Assembly (NCBI RefSeq): GCF_003236395.1
Contig: NZ_POUD01000044.1
Location: forward strand, 1-44,375
Reading direction: 5' to 3'
Origin: Nonomuraea aridisoli
GTDB taxonomy: Bacteria; Actinomycetota; Actinomycetes; Streptosporangiales; Streptosporangiaceae
DNA length: 44,375 bases
Part shown: one piece after another, positions 1 to 8,038 of the stretch
Layout: every line of letters starts with the position of its first letter
Position numbering within the stretch: position 1 is the stretch's first letter
Translations under genes and position numbers: made by a program
The notes under the pieces: generated by a model
Database searches by the model: none
The model's input: the letters and a program-made list of their open reading frames with translations, nothing else
Told to the model about the DNA's origin: nothing

Positions 1-56
1 TACCAAATTCAATCCGCGGAAGATCGTCGGCAGCGTCAGATGGTTATAAGAGACAG
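1..56. other. Sequencing adapter at contig end (Nextera Read 1)
   Basis: Positions 24-37 read TCGTCGGCAGCGTC and positions 38-56 read AGATGGTTATAAGAGACAG. Together these are the Illumina Nextera Read 1 adapter plus the Tn5 19-bp mosaic end. The only differences from the standard sequence are two adjacent bases at 43-44 (GT in place of TG). Bases 1-23 are not recognisable and may be index or unrelated read sequence. Genomic sequence therefore starts at about 57. This stretch is not biology and should be trimmed. Confidence 0.95.
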
Positions 57-2522
57 CTCCAGAAGGGCCTGGGCCGAACGGGCGTCGCCAGGCCCGTCGC
101 GGGACAGGAGTGTCTCGGCGAGGTGGGCGCGCGCCAGCACCGACCACGGCCGGGCCCGCATGCGGTCAGCCGAACGGTACGCCGCGGTGAGCTCCTCGAT
201 CGCCTCGTCCCACCGCTCCTCGGCGGCGTCCACCAGCCCGAGCCAGAAGTCGAACGGCCCGGAGATCTCCCAGCCGAACAGCGCCACCAGCCACCGCCCC
301 CGGTGTGGCGCCAGCAGGGCCCGCGCTCTGGCGCACAGGTCGGCGTCGTGGGTGGCCGCCGCCAGCTCGGCCTGCAGGCGCAGCCAGATGGGCTGGATCA
401 TGCCGGACGCGGGTGGTTCGTCGTCGGCGTGGCGGAGGGCCGTGTCGAGGTCGCCGGCGTGCACTGCGGTCAGCGCCTCGAGCAGCGGGACGCAGGGATG
501 GTCGGTGGCCCTGAGCTCGCGCAGCGCCGCCTCCTGCTCGTCGAGCTTGCCCTGCAGCGCCATCAGCGCCCAGCGGTGGTGGGCGAGCATGAAGAGGAAC
601 CGATCGTGCCACCCTCCGCGCGGGATGCCCGCGAGCACCTCTTCGGCCTCGGCGAACCGCCCCGCGAGGCCCGCGATGATGCTCACGTCGACGTCGGTGG
701 TCAGGACGTGGTGGAGCCGGTCACTGCGCCGGCCCCTGGCCACGTAGTGGCGGAACTCCTCCAGGTAGCGGGGGTCGCCCTGCTCGATCATGGCGCCCCA
801 GCGCAGGGCGGTGGCGAAGTGTTCGAGGTCGTCGTCGGAGGTGCGCCGGGCCAGCTCGATCAGCTCGCTGGTCAGCGTCATCCGCTCGGCGGCCGTGCCG
901 GGGCCCCAGATGATGTCGTGGTGGGCCCACAGGCCGAACGACAGCGCGTCGTCGTCGCCGCCCTGCTTGGCCCGCGAGACCAGGTGGAGGACCAGGTCGA
1001 GCGGAAGGCGTTCGTCGGGCACGGGGCCGCCGCCGATCAGCCGCCGGTGGGCGTCTCTGAGGCGGTCGAGGGCGGTGGTCAGGCCGTAGTGGGTGTGGAA
1101 GATCAGCGCGACGCGGGCGGGCAGCTCGGGGTCGTCGGTGGCGTCGGCGATGCGGGCCGCCTCCTCGAGGATGCGTCTCGCCTCGTCGAGCTCGCCGCGG
1201 TGGTGCAGCTCCACGCCGAGGTCGACCGCGGCCACGCCGCGCCGGCGCGGGCTCGCCGCGGCGCTCACGGCATAGGCCCTGCGCAGGTGGACGAGCTGCT
1301 CGTCGCCCGCGAGCCGCCCGCCGGCCTCGCGCGCGGCGGTCAGCAGCAGGCCGACCGCCCGCTCCGGATCGACGCGGTCACCGGCGAGGTAGGCGTGCCG
1401 GGCCAGCTCGCTCGGCAGGGCCGAGCCCTCCAGCGCGGCCAGGGCCGCCGCGTGCAGGTCGCGCGGGTCGTCGAGGGAGTCGTAGAGGGTCTCGCGCACC
1501 AGGTCGTGGGCGAACGCGAACGCCCCGCCGCCCCTGGCCACCACCAGCTTGGCGACGACGGCCAGCTCCAGCAGCCGGTCGACGTGAGCGACCGGCGCCC
1601 CGGCGGCGGCGGCGAGCGCCTGCCGGTGGAACTCGCGCCCGAGCACGGCGGCGGCGGGCAGCAGCTCCGCCACCGGCTCCGGCAGCAGGGACAGCCGCCG
1701 CAGCAGCGCGTCGCGCACGCCGGGGGCGATGACGTCGGCCGAGCCGCCGCTGCGCCACAGCCGCGCGGTCTGCTCGACGAAGAACGGGTTGCCGCCCGTG
1801 CGCAGATGAACCTGCTCGACCAGCTCCGGCGGCGGCTCGAAACCGGCGGTGCGGGTCATGAGGGCGGCGACGCCGGGCCGGTCGAACCCGGTGAGCGTGA
1901 TCGTGGTGGCCTTGGCGACGAGCGGCGACAGCAGGTCGCGCAGCGGGTGGTCGACCGGCTCGACCTCGGCGTCGCGGTAGGTGCCGATCAGCAGCAGCCG
2001 CTCGAACCAGGTCTGCCGCGCCGCGAACTCCAGCAACCGCAGCGACGCCGGGTCGGAGGCGTGCAGGTCTTCGATGACGATCACGACCGGGCGGCGCTGG
2101 GCCAGCGCGACAAGGGCCGAGGTGACCGCGTCGAACAGCCGGAAGTCGTCGGCGGGAGCCTCCCCCAGCGCCGGCGCCTTCGCCTCGCCGAGCAGCGCGG
2201 CCAGGCTGTCACCGCCCTCGGCCGTGGCCGCCGCCCACTCCTCGGGGTCGGCGGCCCGCCGCAGCGCCCGGATGACCTGCACCCACGGCCAGTAGCCGGG
2301 CGCGCCGTCGGACTCCCAGCACGCGCCGCCGACCACCAGCGCGCCCCGCTGCCTGGCCTCGCCGGCCGCGCTGGTGACGAGCGTGGTCTTGCCGATGCCG
2401 GCCTCGCCGGTGACCAGCACCAGGCCGCCGTGGCTGACGACGACCCGGCTGATCTCGGCACGCAGCAGCGCGGCGGGGTGCTCCCTGCCGATCAGCTCGT
2501 GTGCCGCAAGGTCGATGGGCAT
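57..2522 (-). CDS. AAA ATPase transcriptional regulator, LuxR/MalT-like (3' end missing)
   Basis: This is the large N-terminal part (822 codons) of a STAND/AAA_16-type signalling ATPase. An N-terminal P-loop domain has Walker A GEAGIGKTTL near residue 40, a Walker B-like VVIVIEDLH near 145, and a GTYRD sensor-type motif. A winged-helix and TPR-like helical region follows from about residue 330 to the end. Proteins of this shape in actinomycetes are regulators that often end in a LuxR helix-turn-helix. Here the C-terminus is lost because the contig stops inside the gene. The apparent last six residues (LSLITI) and the stop are translation of the adapter. The start is ATG with AAGGG just upstream. 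It lies 50 bp downstream of the P450 gene on the same strand and may be cotranscribed with it. The target is unknown. Confidence 0.85.
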
Positions 2523-2572
2523 GACCCTTGCACGCTATCCGGCGGTGCCGACAATTCCCATCGACGCGGGTC

Positions 2573-3775
2573 CTACCAGGAGACCTTCAGCGACGACAGC
2601 CCGTACACGATGCTGAACGTGCGGAAGGCGGCGCCGTCCTCGACCGCGCGCAGGTTGGGGAAGCGCCGGAAGAGGGCCGGGAGGGCGGTCCGCAGCTCCA
2701 TGCGGGCCAGCGGGGCGCCGATGCAGTGGTGCACGCCGTGGCCGAACGCGAGGTGGCCGGGGGCGCCGCGGGTGAGGTCGAAGCGGTCGGCGTCCGGCAG
2801 GAAGCCGGGGTCGCGGTTCGCGGCGGGCAGGGAGCAGAGGACCAGCTCGCCGGCCGGGATGACCTGGCCGCCGACCTCGACCTCCGCGGTCGTGATCTTC
2901 GTGGTGCCGTTGTTCACGATGCTGAGCCAGCGCAGCAGCTCCTCCACCGCCGCGTCGATCCGTTCCGGCTCCTTCTTCAGCAGGTCGAGCTGCTCGGGGT
3001 GGCGCAGCAGGGCGAGCGTGCCGAGGGAGAGCATGTTGGAGGTGGTCTCGTGGCCGGCGAACAGCAGCAGGCCGCCGATCCCGACCAGCTCGTCGGCCGA
3101 CAGGTCGTCGCCGTGCTCGCGGACGAGCATGCCGAGCAGGTCGTCGCCGGGGTCGGCCTGGATGCGGGCGACCAGGTCCACCATGTACGCGCGCTGCTCG
3201 AACTGGGCCTTCAGGCGGTCCTCGCCGGGCGCCGTCATGTCGAGCATCCGGCCGGTACGCCGCTGGAACCCCTCCCGGTCCTCGTACGGCACCCCCAGCA
3301 GCTCGCAGATCACCAGCGACGGGATCGGCAGCGCGAACGCCGGCACCAGGTCGGCGGGCGACCCGGCGGCCTCCATGGCGTCCAGGTGGTCGTCGACGAT
3401 GCGCTGGATCCGCGGCTCGAGCCGGCGCATCCGGCGGATGGTGAACTCGGGGGTCAGCATCCGCCGGAGCCGCGTGTGCTCGGGCGGGTCGACGCCGAGC
3501 AGGTTGCCCGCGCGGACCTGGGCCTTCTGCTCCTCGGTCATCGGAGGCGATCCGGGCAGCCGGGCGACGCCCTGCGGGGCGACCTTGAAGCGCTCGTGGT
3601 CGCCGAGCACCTCCCGGACGTCGGCGAAGCGCGTCACCAGCCAGGCGTCGTCGCCGAACACCGTCTTGATCCGCTTGACCCGTTCCTCGTCGCGCGCCGC
3701 CGCCAGCTCGGGCGCGGGATCGAACTCCACCCGCCGCATGTGCAGCGGCATCGTGGTCTCGCTCAATGCAATCAC
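2573..3775 (-). CDS. Cytochrome P450
   Basis: A soluble bacterial class I P450 of 400 residues, the usual family length. The I-helix oxygen-activation motif AGHETT lies near residue 240, the K-helix ExxR (EELLR) near 278, and the haem-ligand loop FGHGVHHCIG places the thiolate cysteine at about residue 351. The family catalyses monooxygenation with electrons from ferredoxin and a reductase, and neither is encoded nearby. The substrate cannot be read from sequence. The start chosen is GTG at 3775. An ATG eight codons in (MPLHM) is an alternative, since neither has a strong ribosome-binding site. The gene is flanked on the same strand by a Tat-exported protein upstream and the ATPase regulator downstream. 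Confidence 0.93.
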   Translation of the reverse strand: MIALSETTMPLHMRRVEFDPAPELAAARDEERVKRIKTVFGDDAWLVTRFADVREVLGDHERFKVAPQGVARLPGSPPMTEEQKAQVRAGNLLGVDPPEHTRLRRMLTPEFTIRRMRRLEPRIQRIVDDHLDAMEAAGSPADLVPAFALPIPSLVICELLGVPYEDREGFQRRTGRMLDMTAPGEDRLKAQFEQRAYMVDLVARIQADPGDDLLGMLVREHGDDLSADELVGIGGLLLFAGHETTSNMLSLGTLALLRHPEQLDLLKKEPERIDAAVEELLRWLSIVNNGTTKITTAEVEVGGQVIPAGELVLCSLPAANRDPGFLPDADRFDLTRGAPGHLAFGHGVHHCIGAPLARMELRTALPALFRRFPNLRAVEDGAAFRTFSIVYGLSSLKVSW

Positions 3776-3860
3776 CTGGATCCCGGGGGTTTTTGCGTAG
3801 CACGCTACTGACCCAGGCCTTGATCCACTAGTGCGATCTTCGAGGGAAATGCGGCTTACG

Positions 3861-4795
3861 TCACCCGGCGGTCGTGTCCCACACGATGAGGCGGTCCCAC
3901 CACTGGCCGAGACGGTCGAGCAGGGCCGCGTCGCGTCCGCCGCTCTCGACGTAGCCGACGACGGCGAGGCGGGAGTAGACCGCCGACATGGTGCCGCGCC
4001 CGGACCCGTCGAACCAGCCGCCGCGGCGGAAGTCCTCGCCGCCCGTCGAGGGGAACGCGGCGCGTTCGAGGTCCATCCACGGGAAGCTCGCCGGCACGGG
4101 GAGCTGCACGGCCTCGATGAAGTCGTGGGTGTAGCGGATCTTGGCGTCCAGCCCCTCCCGGAACCTCGCCGGGTTCAGGACCTCGGGGCGGGGCGCGCCG
4201 GTCCAGTACGCCTCGGCCCACGACGACGACCTCGGGACGGTCACCCCGCTGTCGCGTACGGCGCGCAGCACGCTGCCGAGCTGGGCGATCGCGTTCGGCG
4301 ACCAGCCGTACGTGATGAGGTAGGGCTGCTCGCCGCCCTCGTCGCCGATGACGTACTCGGCCCCGTCGAGCGGGAAGCCGGCCGGGGCGCCCGCGTACAC
4401 GAGGGTCGGGTCGATGGCGGTGGTGCCGAGCAGCTGCCGGGTGCCCGCGGCGGCGGCGTCGTTGTACGCGCCGTCGTGGAAACGTCCGAAGCCCTTGGCC
4501 AGCGCCCTGATGGCCTCGTACTGGTCGAGGGAGAGCATCGCGAGCGCCCAGGTGGAGACGTCCCAGGTGCCCATGCTGCCGTCGTCGCCGGTGATCAGAT
4601 GGGGGAACGCGCCGGTGAAGCGGTCGGCGCCGAACCTGCCGGCCGCCTCCTGGCGGGTGAACTGGAGCTGGACGAGCCGGTCGAGCAGGACGCGGGCGGC
4701 GGCGTCGAAGCGCGCCGGGTCGGCCTCGCTGCGGCCCCGGCGGCGGCGAGGAGGGGTAACTGGAGAGCGTGACGGCGGGACAGATGCACGGCCAT
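3861..4795 (-). CDS. Tat-exported protein of unknown family (single-base frameshift)
   Basis: The first about 24 codons from ATG 4795 encode a clear twin-arginine signal (SRRHALQLPLLAAAGAAA), preceded by a GGAAAGAGGAA ribosome-binding site. That frame is lost near 4727-4728, and the rest of the protein (starting EADPARFDAAARVLLDRL) continues in another frame to 3861. Adding one base there, for example GCGAGG to GCGGAGG, gives a continuous 936-nt, 311-residue protein. The long open frame that runs back to 4934 is an artefact of the frameshift and collides with the divergent monooxygenase start. The mature part is rich in Trp, Gly and Asp and has no domain I recognise. It is probably an exported or periplasm-facing protein. 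The frameshift is more likely a sequencing error than decay, because codon bias is intact on both sides. Confidence 0.7.
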
Positions 4796-4908
4796 TTCCT
4801 CTTTCCGGTCCGGTCCGAAATTGGAGGTTAGTGGGCCGTGAATCCGGTCGGCAAGGGGTCGTCGCAGGCCCTACGACAGCGGGAACATGCCTGCCATCAT
4901 GGGCGACC

Positions 4909-6429
4909 ATGAACCTGGATACCCCAATTCCCACCTCGGTGCCCGTGTTGGTGGCCGGAGGAGGTCCCGTCGGCCTCGCGACCGCCGTGGAGCTGCGCCA
5001 TCACGGCGTACGCTGCCTGGTCGTCGAACCCCGCGAGTCGGTGTCATGGCTGCGGCCGCGCGCGAAGACGACCTCGGCCCGCACGATGGAGCTGCTGCGC
5101 AGATGGGGGCTGGCGGAGACCTTACGCTCGCGGGCGCCACTGCCGGTGTCGTGGTCCCAGGAGGCGGTCTTCGTCACCAACCTGCTCGGGCGGGAGATCA
5201 CCCGGATCGGCGCCTGCTTCGGACTCGACCTGGTCGGCTCCGACCTGGCCGCCGAGCCCGGCCAGCAGGCGCCGCAGCCGCTGGTGGAGGAGGTGCTGCG
5301 CGAGGCCGTCGGCGACGCGCTGCTGACGGGCTGGCAGGTGAGCGGCCTCAGCGAGGACGCCGACGGGGTCACCGTACGGATCGCGCCGGCCGGTGGTGGC
5401 GAGGAGCGCGAGATCCGGGCCCAGTACGTCGTCGGCTGCGACGGCCCGCGCAGCGTGACCCGGGCCGCCATCGGCGCCCGCTACGAGGGCCGCCAGGACG
5501 AGCGGCCCAACTTCAACATCGTCTTCCGCGCCCCCGGGCTCGCCGACCGCATCCCGCACGGGCCCGCCGTGCACTACTGGGTGCTCGACCCGGCCCAGCC
5601 CGGCATCGTCGGCCGTCTCGACCTGAAGGAGACGTGGTGGTGCATCGCGCAGGGCGTGCGGGCCGAGAACGCCGACCCCGTGCGGCTGCTGCGCACCCTG
5701 GCCGGCGCCGACATCGACGTGGAGATCCTGGCCACCGACCCGTGGACGGCGCGGATGCTGCTGGCCGACCGGTACGGAAGCGAGCGGGTGTTCCTGGCCG
5801 GTGACGCGGCCCACCAGAACCCGCCCTTCGGCGGCCACGGCTTCAACACGGGCGTCGGGGACGCGGTCAACATCGGCTGGAAGCTGGCCGCCGTGCTCAA
5901 GGGCTGGGCGCCGGCCCGGCTGCTGGCGACGTACGAGAGCGAGCGCCGCCCGATCGCGGCCGACACCATCGAGGAGGCCGCCAGGAACATGGCCACCGGC
6001 GCTCCGGAGCTGGCGAATCCGGCGCTGATGGGCGACGAGGCCGCGTTCGAGGAGGTGCAGCCGGCGGTCGCGAAGGCGGTGCTGCGCACCAAGGACAGCG
6101 AGTTCCACAGCCTCGACCTGGTGCTCGGCTACACGTACGCGGACTCGCCGATCGTCTCCCCGGGCGCGGGCGAACGGCTCCCCCACCGCTGGCTCGCCCC
6201 CGGCGACTCCCTCTACGACCGCCTGGGCCCCGGCTTCACCCTCCTCGGCGACCAGAGCTCACCTGAGGCCGCCGTGGTCACCGCCGAGGCCCACGCCCTG
6301 GGCGTCCCCCTCCACGTCGCCGGCGTCCCGGACGAGCCCCTCACCCTCGTCCGCCCCGACCAGCACGTCGCCTGGCGCGGCGGCTCCCCCCAGGGCGCCC
6401 TCCACCGCGCCCTGGCCCACACCCTCTGA
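4909..6429 (+). CDS. FAD-dependent aromatic monooxygenase (PheA/TfdB family)
   Basis: A 506-residue flavoprotein monooxygenase. GGGPVGLATAVEL near residue 17 is the Rossmann GxGxxG loop. GCDGPRSVTR near 178 is the DG motif for FAD/NADPH. GDAAHQNPPFGGHGFNTG near 300 is the GD motif contacting the FAD ribityl chain. About 150 C-terminal residues form the thioredoxin-like region of the PheA/TfdB/MhpA group. The family hydroxylates phenolic or polyketide aromatic substrates using NAD(P)H and O2. ATG 4909 is chosen because homology begins there; the same frame is open much further upstream, into the opposing Tat gene. It is divergent from that gene across about 110 bp. Its 3' end is overlapped on the other strand by the duplicated Rpn C-terminal ORF. 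Confidence 0.9.
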   Translation: MNLDTPIPTSVPVLVAGGGPVGLATAVELRHHGVRCLVVEPRESVSWLRPRAKTTSARTMELLRRWGLAETLRSRAPLPVSWSQEAVFVTNLLGREITRIGACFGLDLVGSDLAAEPGQQAPQPLVEEVLREAVGDALLTGWQVSGLSEDADGVTVRIAPAGGGEEREIRAQYVVGCDGPRSVTRAAIGARYEGRQDERPNFNIVFRAPGLADRIPHGPAVHYWVLDPAQPGIVGRLDLKETWWCIAQGVRAENADPVRLLRTLAGADIDVEILATDPWTARMLLADRYGSERVFLAGDAAHQNPPFGGHGFNTGVGDAVNIGWKLAAVLKGWAPARLLATYESERRPIAADTIEEAARNMATGAPELANPALMGDEAAFEEVQPAVAKAVLRTKDSEFHSLDLVLGYTYADSPIVSPGAGERLPHRWLAPGDSLYDRLGPGFTLLGDQSSPEAAVVTAEAHALGVPLHVAGVPDEPLTLVRPDQHVAWRGGSPQGALHRALAHTL

Positions 6430-6888
6430 CTGCGTGGGACAGCCCGCGTCGTCGAACAGCCCTTGAGGGGTCCCAACGGTGACGGCGCGGGCGATCCAGC
6501 TTTTGAGCCGCTCGACATCGATGCAGGAGAGGATCCGGCCCCGGACGTCCGCCGGCACGTCGATCTCCCGCACATCGAACAGCAGCAACACCGCACTGGC
6601 CATGCCTGCGGCCCTATCTCCGGCGTCGCCGAACAGCTCTTCAAGGTCCCGGACGATGGCGGCGCGCGCGACCCAAATCTCCAGCTGCCCGAGATCCGCG
6701 CACGCGGTGATCCGCGCACGCGCCTCCTCCGGCACCTCGATCCCCCGAGCAGCGAGCACCAGCAACACCGACTTGGCCTTACCTTCCGCTTTTCCTTCCG
6801 CTTTTCCTTCCGCTAGTCCGTCGGCCTTGCCGTGGCCGTAGTGCTCGCGGGCGAAGGGGCTGTAGACCGGCCAAGCAGTGGATGTCAT
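6259..6888 (-). CDS. Stand-alone duplicate of the Rpn-like C-terminal domain
   Basis: A 209-residue ORF that begins MTSTAWPVYSPFAREHYGHG and is nearly identical to the last 90 residues of the neighbouring Rpn-like protein, including (AEGK)3. It then carries a further, diverged copy of the helical module (motif ARGIExPEExRARI, seen as VREIDVPADVRGRI). An excellent ribosome-binding site GGAGGAG (6893-6899) lies 4 nt before ATG 6888, so translation is plausible. Recognisable homology ends near 6440. The remaining about 57 residues are antisense to the monooxygenase gene and are probably a run-on after loss of the original stop. It may act as an extra copy of an antitoxin-like C-terminal domain; that role is inference. 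It has no nuclease core. Confidence 0.55.
   Translation of the reverse strand: MTSTAWPVYSPFAREHYGHGKADGLAEGKAEGKAEGKAKSVLLVLAARGIEVPEEARARITACADLGQLEIWVARAAIVRDLEELFGDAGDRAAGMASAVLLLFDVREIDVPADVRGRILSCIDVERLKSWIARAVTVGTPQGLFDDAGCPTQSEGVGQGAVEGALGGAAAPGDVLVGADEGEGLVRDAGDVEGDAQGVGLGGDHGGLR
6775..6867. repeat. Direct repeat copy 1 (93 bp identical, with 12-bp microrepeats)
   Basis: This stretch is identical base for base to 7073-7165, offset 298 bp. It encodes the (AEGK)3 repeat, visible as a 12-bp unit (cttttccttccg) near 6782-6813, and the upstream YSPFAREHYG segment. Similarity with mismatches extends on both sides, roughly 6640-6890. The offset is 297+1, so the two copies lie in different frames. 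Confidence 0.95.
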
Positions 6889-6913
6889 GAAACTCCTCCA
6901 GAAGGCAGCCGGC

Positions 6914-7186
6914 TCAACCCTCGTCGCCGAACAGGTCGTCGATGCTCTGGACGATGGCGGCGCGGGCGACCCACGTCTCCAGCTGCGTGAGATCCGTGCA
7001 CGTGGTGATCCGCGCCCGGACCTCCTCCGGCAGCTCGATGCCCCGAGCGCTGAGCACCGTCAGCACCGACTCGGCCTTACCTTCCGCTTTTCCTTCCGCT
7101 TTTCCTTCCGCTAGTCCGTCGGCCTTGCCGTGGCCGTAGTGCTCGCGGGCGAAGGGGCTGTAGACGGGCCAGGCAGTGGACGACAT
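6914..7186 (-). CDS. Candidate internal ORF: C-terminal domain of the Rpn-like protein
   Basis: Inside the Rpn-like gene, GGAGG at 7192-7196 stands 5 nt before an in-frame ATG at 7186. It would give a 90-residue product (MSSTAWPVYS... to the shared stop) containing the (AEGK)3 helix and the tail module. The adjacent duplicate ORF starts at exactly the equivalent ATG with an equivalent ribosome-binding site. In E. coli Rpn proteins the C-terminal domain is translated separately from such an internal start and neutralises the full-length toxin. Here this is a prediction from the start signal only. Confidence 0.4.
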   Translation of the reverse strand: MSSTAWPVYSPFAREHYGHGKADGLAEGKAEGKAEGKAESVLTVLSARGIELPEEVRARITTCTDLTQLETWVARAAIVQSIDDLFGDEG

Positions 7187-7816
7187 GATTTCCTCCATGA
7201 GGCGACGGAGCTCGGGCGAGGACATGCTGTACGCGTATTCATAGTACTTCGGAGAGTGATCGTCGGGCCTGTCGGAAAGCGCGTCGGCGAACGCCTCGAC
7301 CACCTTCCGGTTGTTGCGTCCGTGCACCATGACAGACATGGCGGACAGGTGCAGCTGGGCGGCGGCCTGCTTCGGATCGATGATGACGGGAATGCCGTCC
7401 GGGCCCAGCACCCATGGCGTGGGACGGTAACCGCCGAGCCCCGACTCGATCGTTCGGGCGTAGTAGGCGGCGACCCCCTGCTCAGGGCAGATGACCAGAA
7501 CGGTGACGTCGCATCCCAGGTGCAACCAGACGGCGGCGGCATAGCGGGCGAGTTGGCGGGGGAGCTTGGACTTGTCCTGCTGGACCTCCACGACGATGGC
7601 GTGTGCGGGGGTCTGCGGAGCTCCCATGACGACGACCACATCGGGCTCGATGTCATCGGAATTGCGGGTGTTGAAGGTGTTCTTCTCCAATCGCAGGAGT
7701 GGGGTGTCGGGTAGCTCGGCTCCCATGAGGTCGCACAGGATGTCCACCGCCAACTGAGGGCGGTCTTGGAAGAGCTGGACGAGAGCGTCATGTCTGGGGG
7801 ATGGCATGCCACTCAT
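6914..7816 (-). CDS. Rpn-like PD-(D/E)XK nuclease-domain protein with (AEGK)3 repeat
   Basis: A 300-residue protein (297 if the second ATG at 7807 is used; neither start has a strong ribosome-binding site). Residues about 10-200 look like a PD-(D/E)XK nuclease fold: EPDVVVV with Asp59, then AIVVEVQQDKSK with Glu77 and Gln79 on the next strand, the D...ExQ pattern of Rpn/YhgA-like proteins. Residues 236-249 are the repeat (AEGK)3AE, followed by a helical tail ending LFGDEG. Multi-copy hypothetical proteins of this type are, to my recollection, common in Streptosporangiales. An internal GGAGG with ATG at 7186 could produce the C-terminal domain alone. It is divergent from yefM-yoeB. Family assignment rests on motif reading, so a profile search is needed to distinguish Rpn from another PD-(D/E)XK group. 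Confidence 0.7.
   Translation of the reverse strand: MSGMPSPRHDALVQLFQDRPQLAVDILCDLMGAELPDTPLLRLEKNTFNTRNSDDIEPDVVVVMGAPQTPAHAIVVEVQQDKSKLPRQLARYAAAVWLHLGCDVTVLVICPEQGVAAYYARTIESGLGGYRPTPWVLGPDGIPVIIDPKQAAAQLHLSAMSVMVHGRNNRKVVEAFADALSDRPDDHSPKYYEYAYSMSSPELRRLMEEIMSSTAWPVYSPFAREHYGHGKADGLAEGKAEGKAEGKAESVLTVLSARGIELPEEVRARITTCTDLTQLETWVARAAIVQSIDDLFGDEG
7073..7165. repeat. Direct repeat copy 2 (inside the Rpn-like gene)
   Basis: Parent copy of the 93-bp identical repeat at 6775-6867. The 12-bp microrepeat lies near 7080-7111. Identity over DNA with silent positions conserved indicates recent duplication or gene conversion rather than old paralogy. Confidence 0.95.
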
Positions 7817-7998
7817 TGTCACGTAGCAGACACGGATAGCGACTCTCGCCATCGGGGCGGAGGAGGAAGCTTCCGCCTCAGAGTGAAAGAGGTTGCACCA
7901 CACCTCTTCTCCATTGGAGCCCGACACGCCGCCGGCGGCTTTGCGGGCAGCGAGCCCAGGCCTGGGCGGCTCGTGGGCGCGGGTGAGCCGTCGAACGA

Positions 7999-8020
7999 CT
8001 GGTACAATTTCCGGTACCAG
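7999..8020. promoter_or_regulatory. Candidate YefM operator
   Basis: A perfect 7-bp inverted repeat, CTGGTAC (7999-8005) and GTACCAG (8014-8020), with an 8-bp spacer, ends 18 bp before the yefM start. It contains a GTAC core like the TGTACA-centred palindromes bound by YefM-YoeB in E. coli. The overlapping TACAAT at 8003-8008 could serve as a -10 element. Autoregulation by the antitoxin-toxin complex is the natural inference. Confidence 0.6.
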
Positions 8021-8038
8021 AGTTCGTGGAGGCTTCTG

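Noticed and set aside
123..3811. Very long open frames on the + strand opposite the ATPase and P450 genes
   Set aside because: They are antisense shadows caused by GC-rich third positions. They are Arg/Gly/Gln-rich, have no domain and cross two real genes.
4801..4825. CGGTCCGGTCCG direct repeat in the Tat/monooxygenase divergent region
   Set aside because: Short, low-complexity and only weakly symmetric; not enough to call an operator.
7130..7757. Open frames antisense to the Rpn-like gene
   Set aside because: The reverse strand carries the PD-(D/E)XK-like core and the repeat; the + frames show no family and no ribosome-binding site.
7766..8038. Upstream extension of the yefM frame
   Set aside because: Homology and the GGAGG site define ATG 8039; the extension crosses the operator palindrome.
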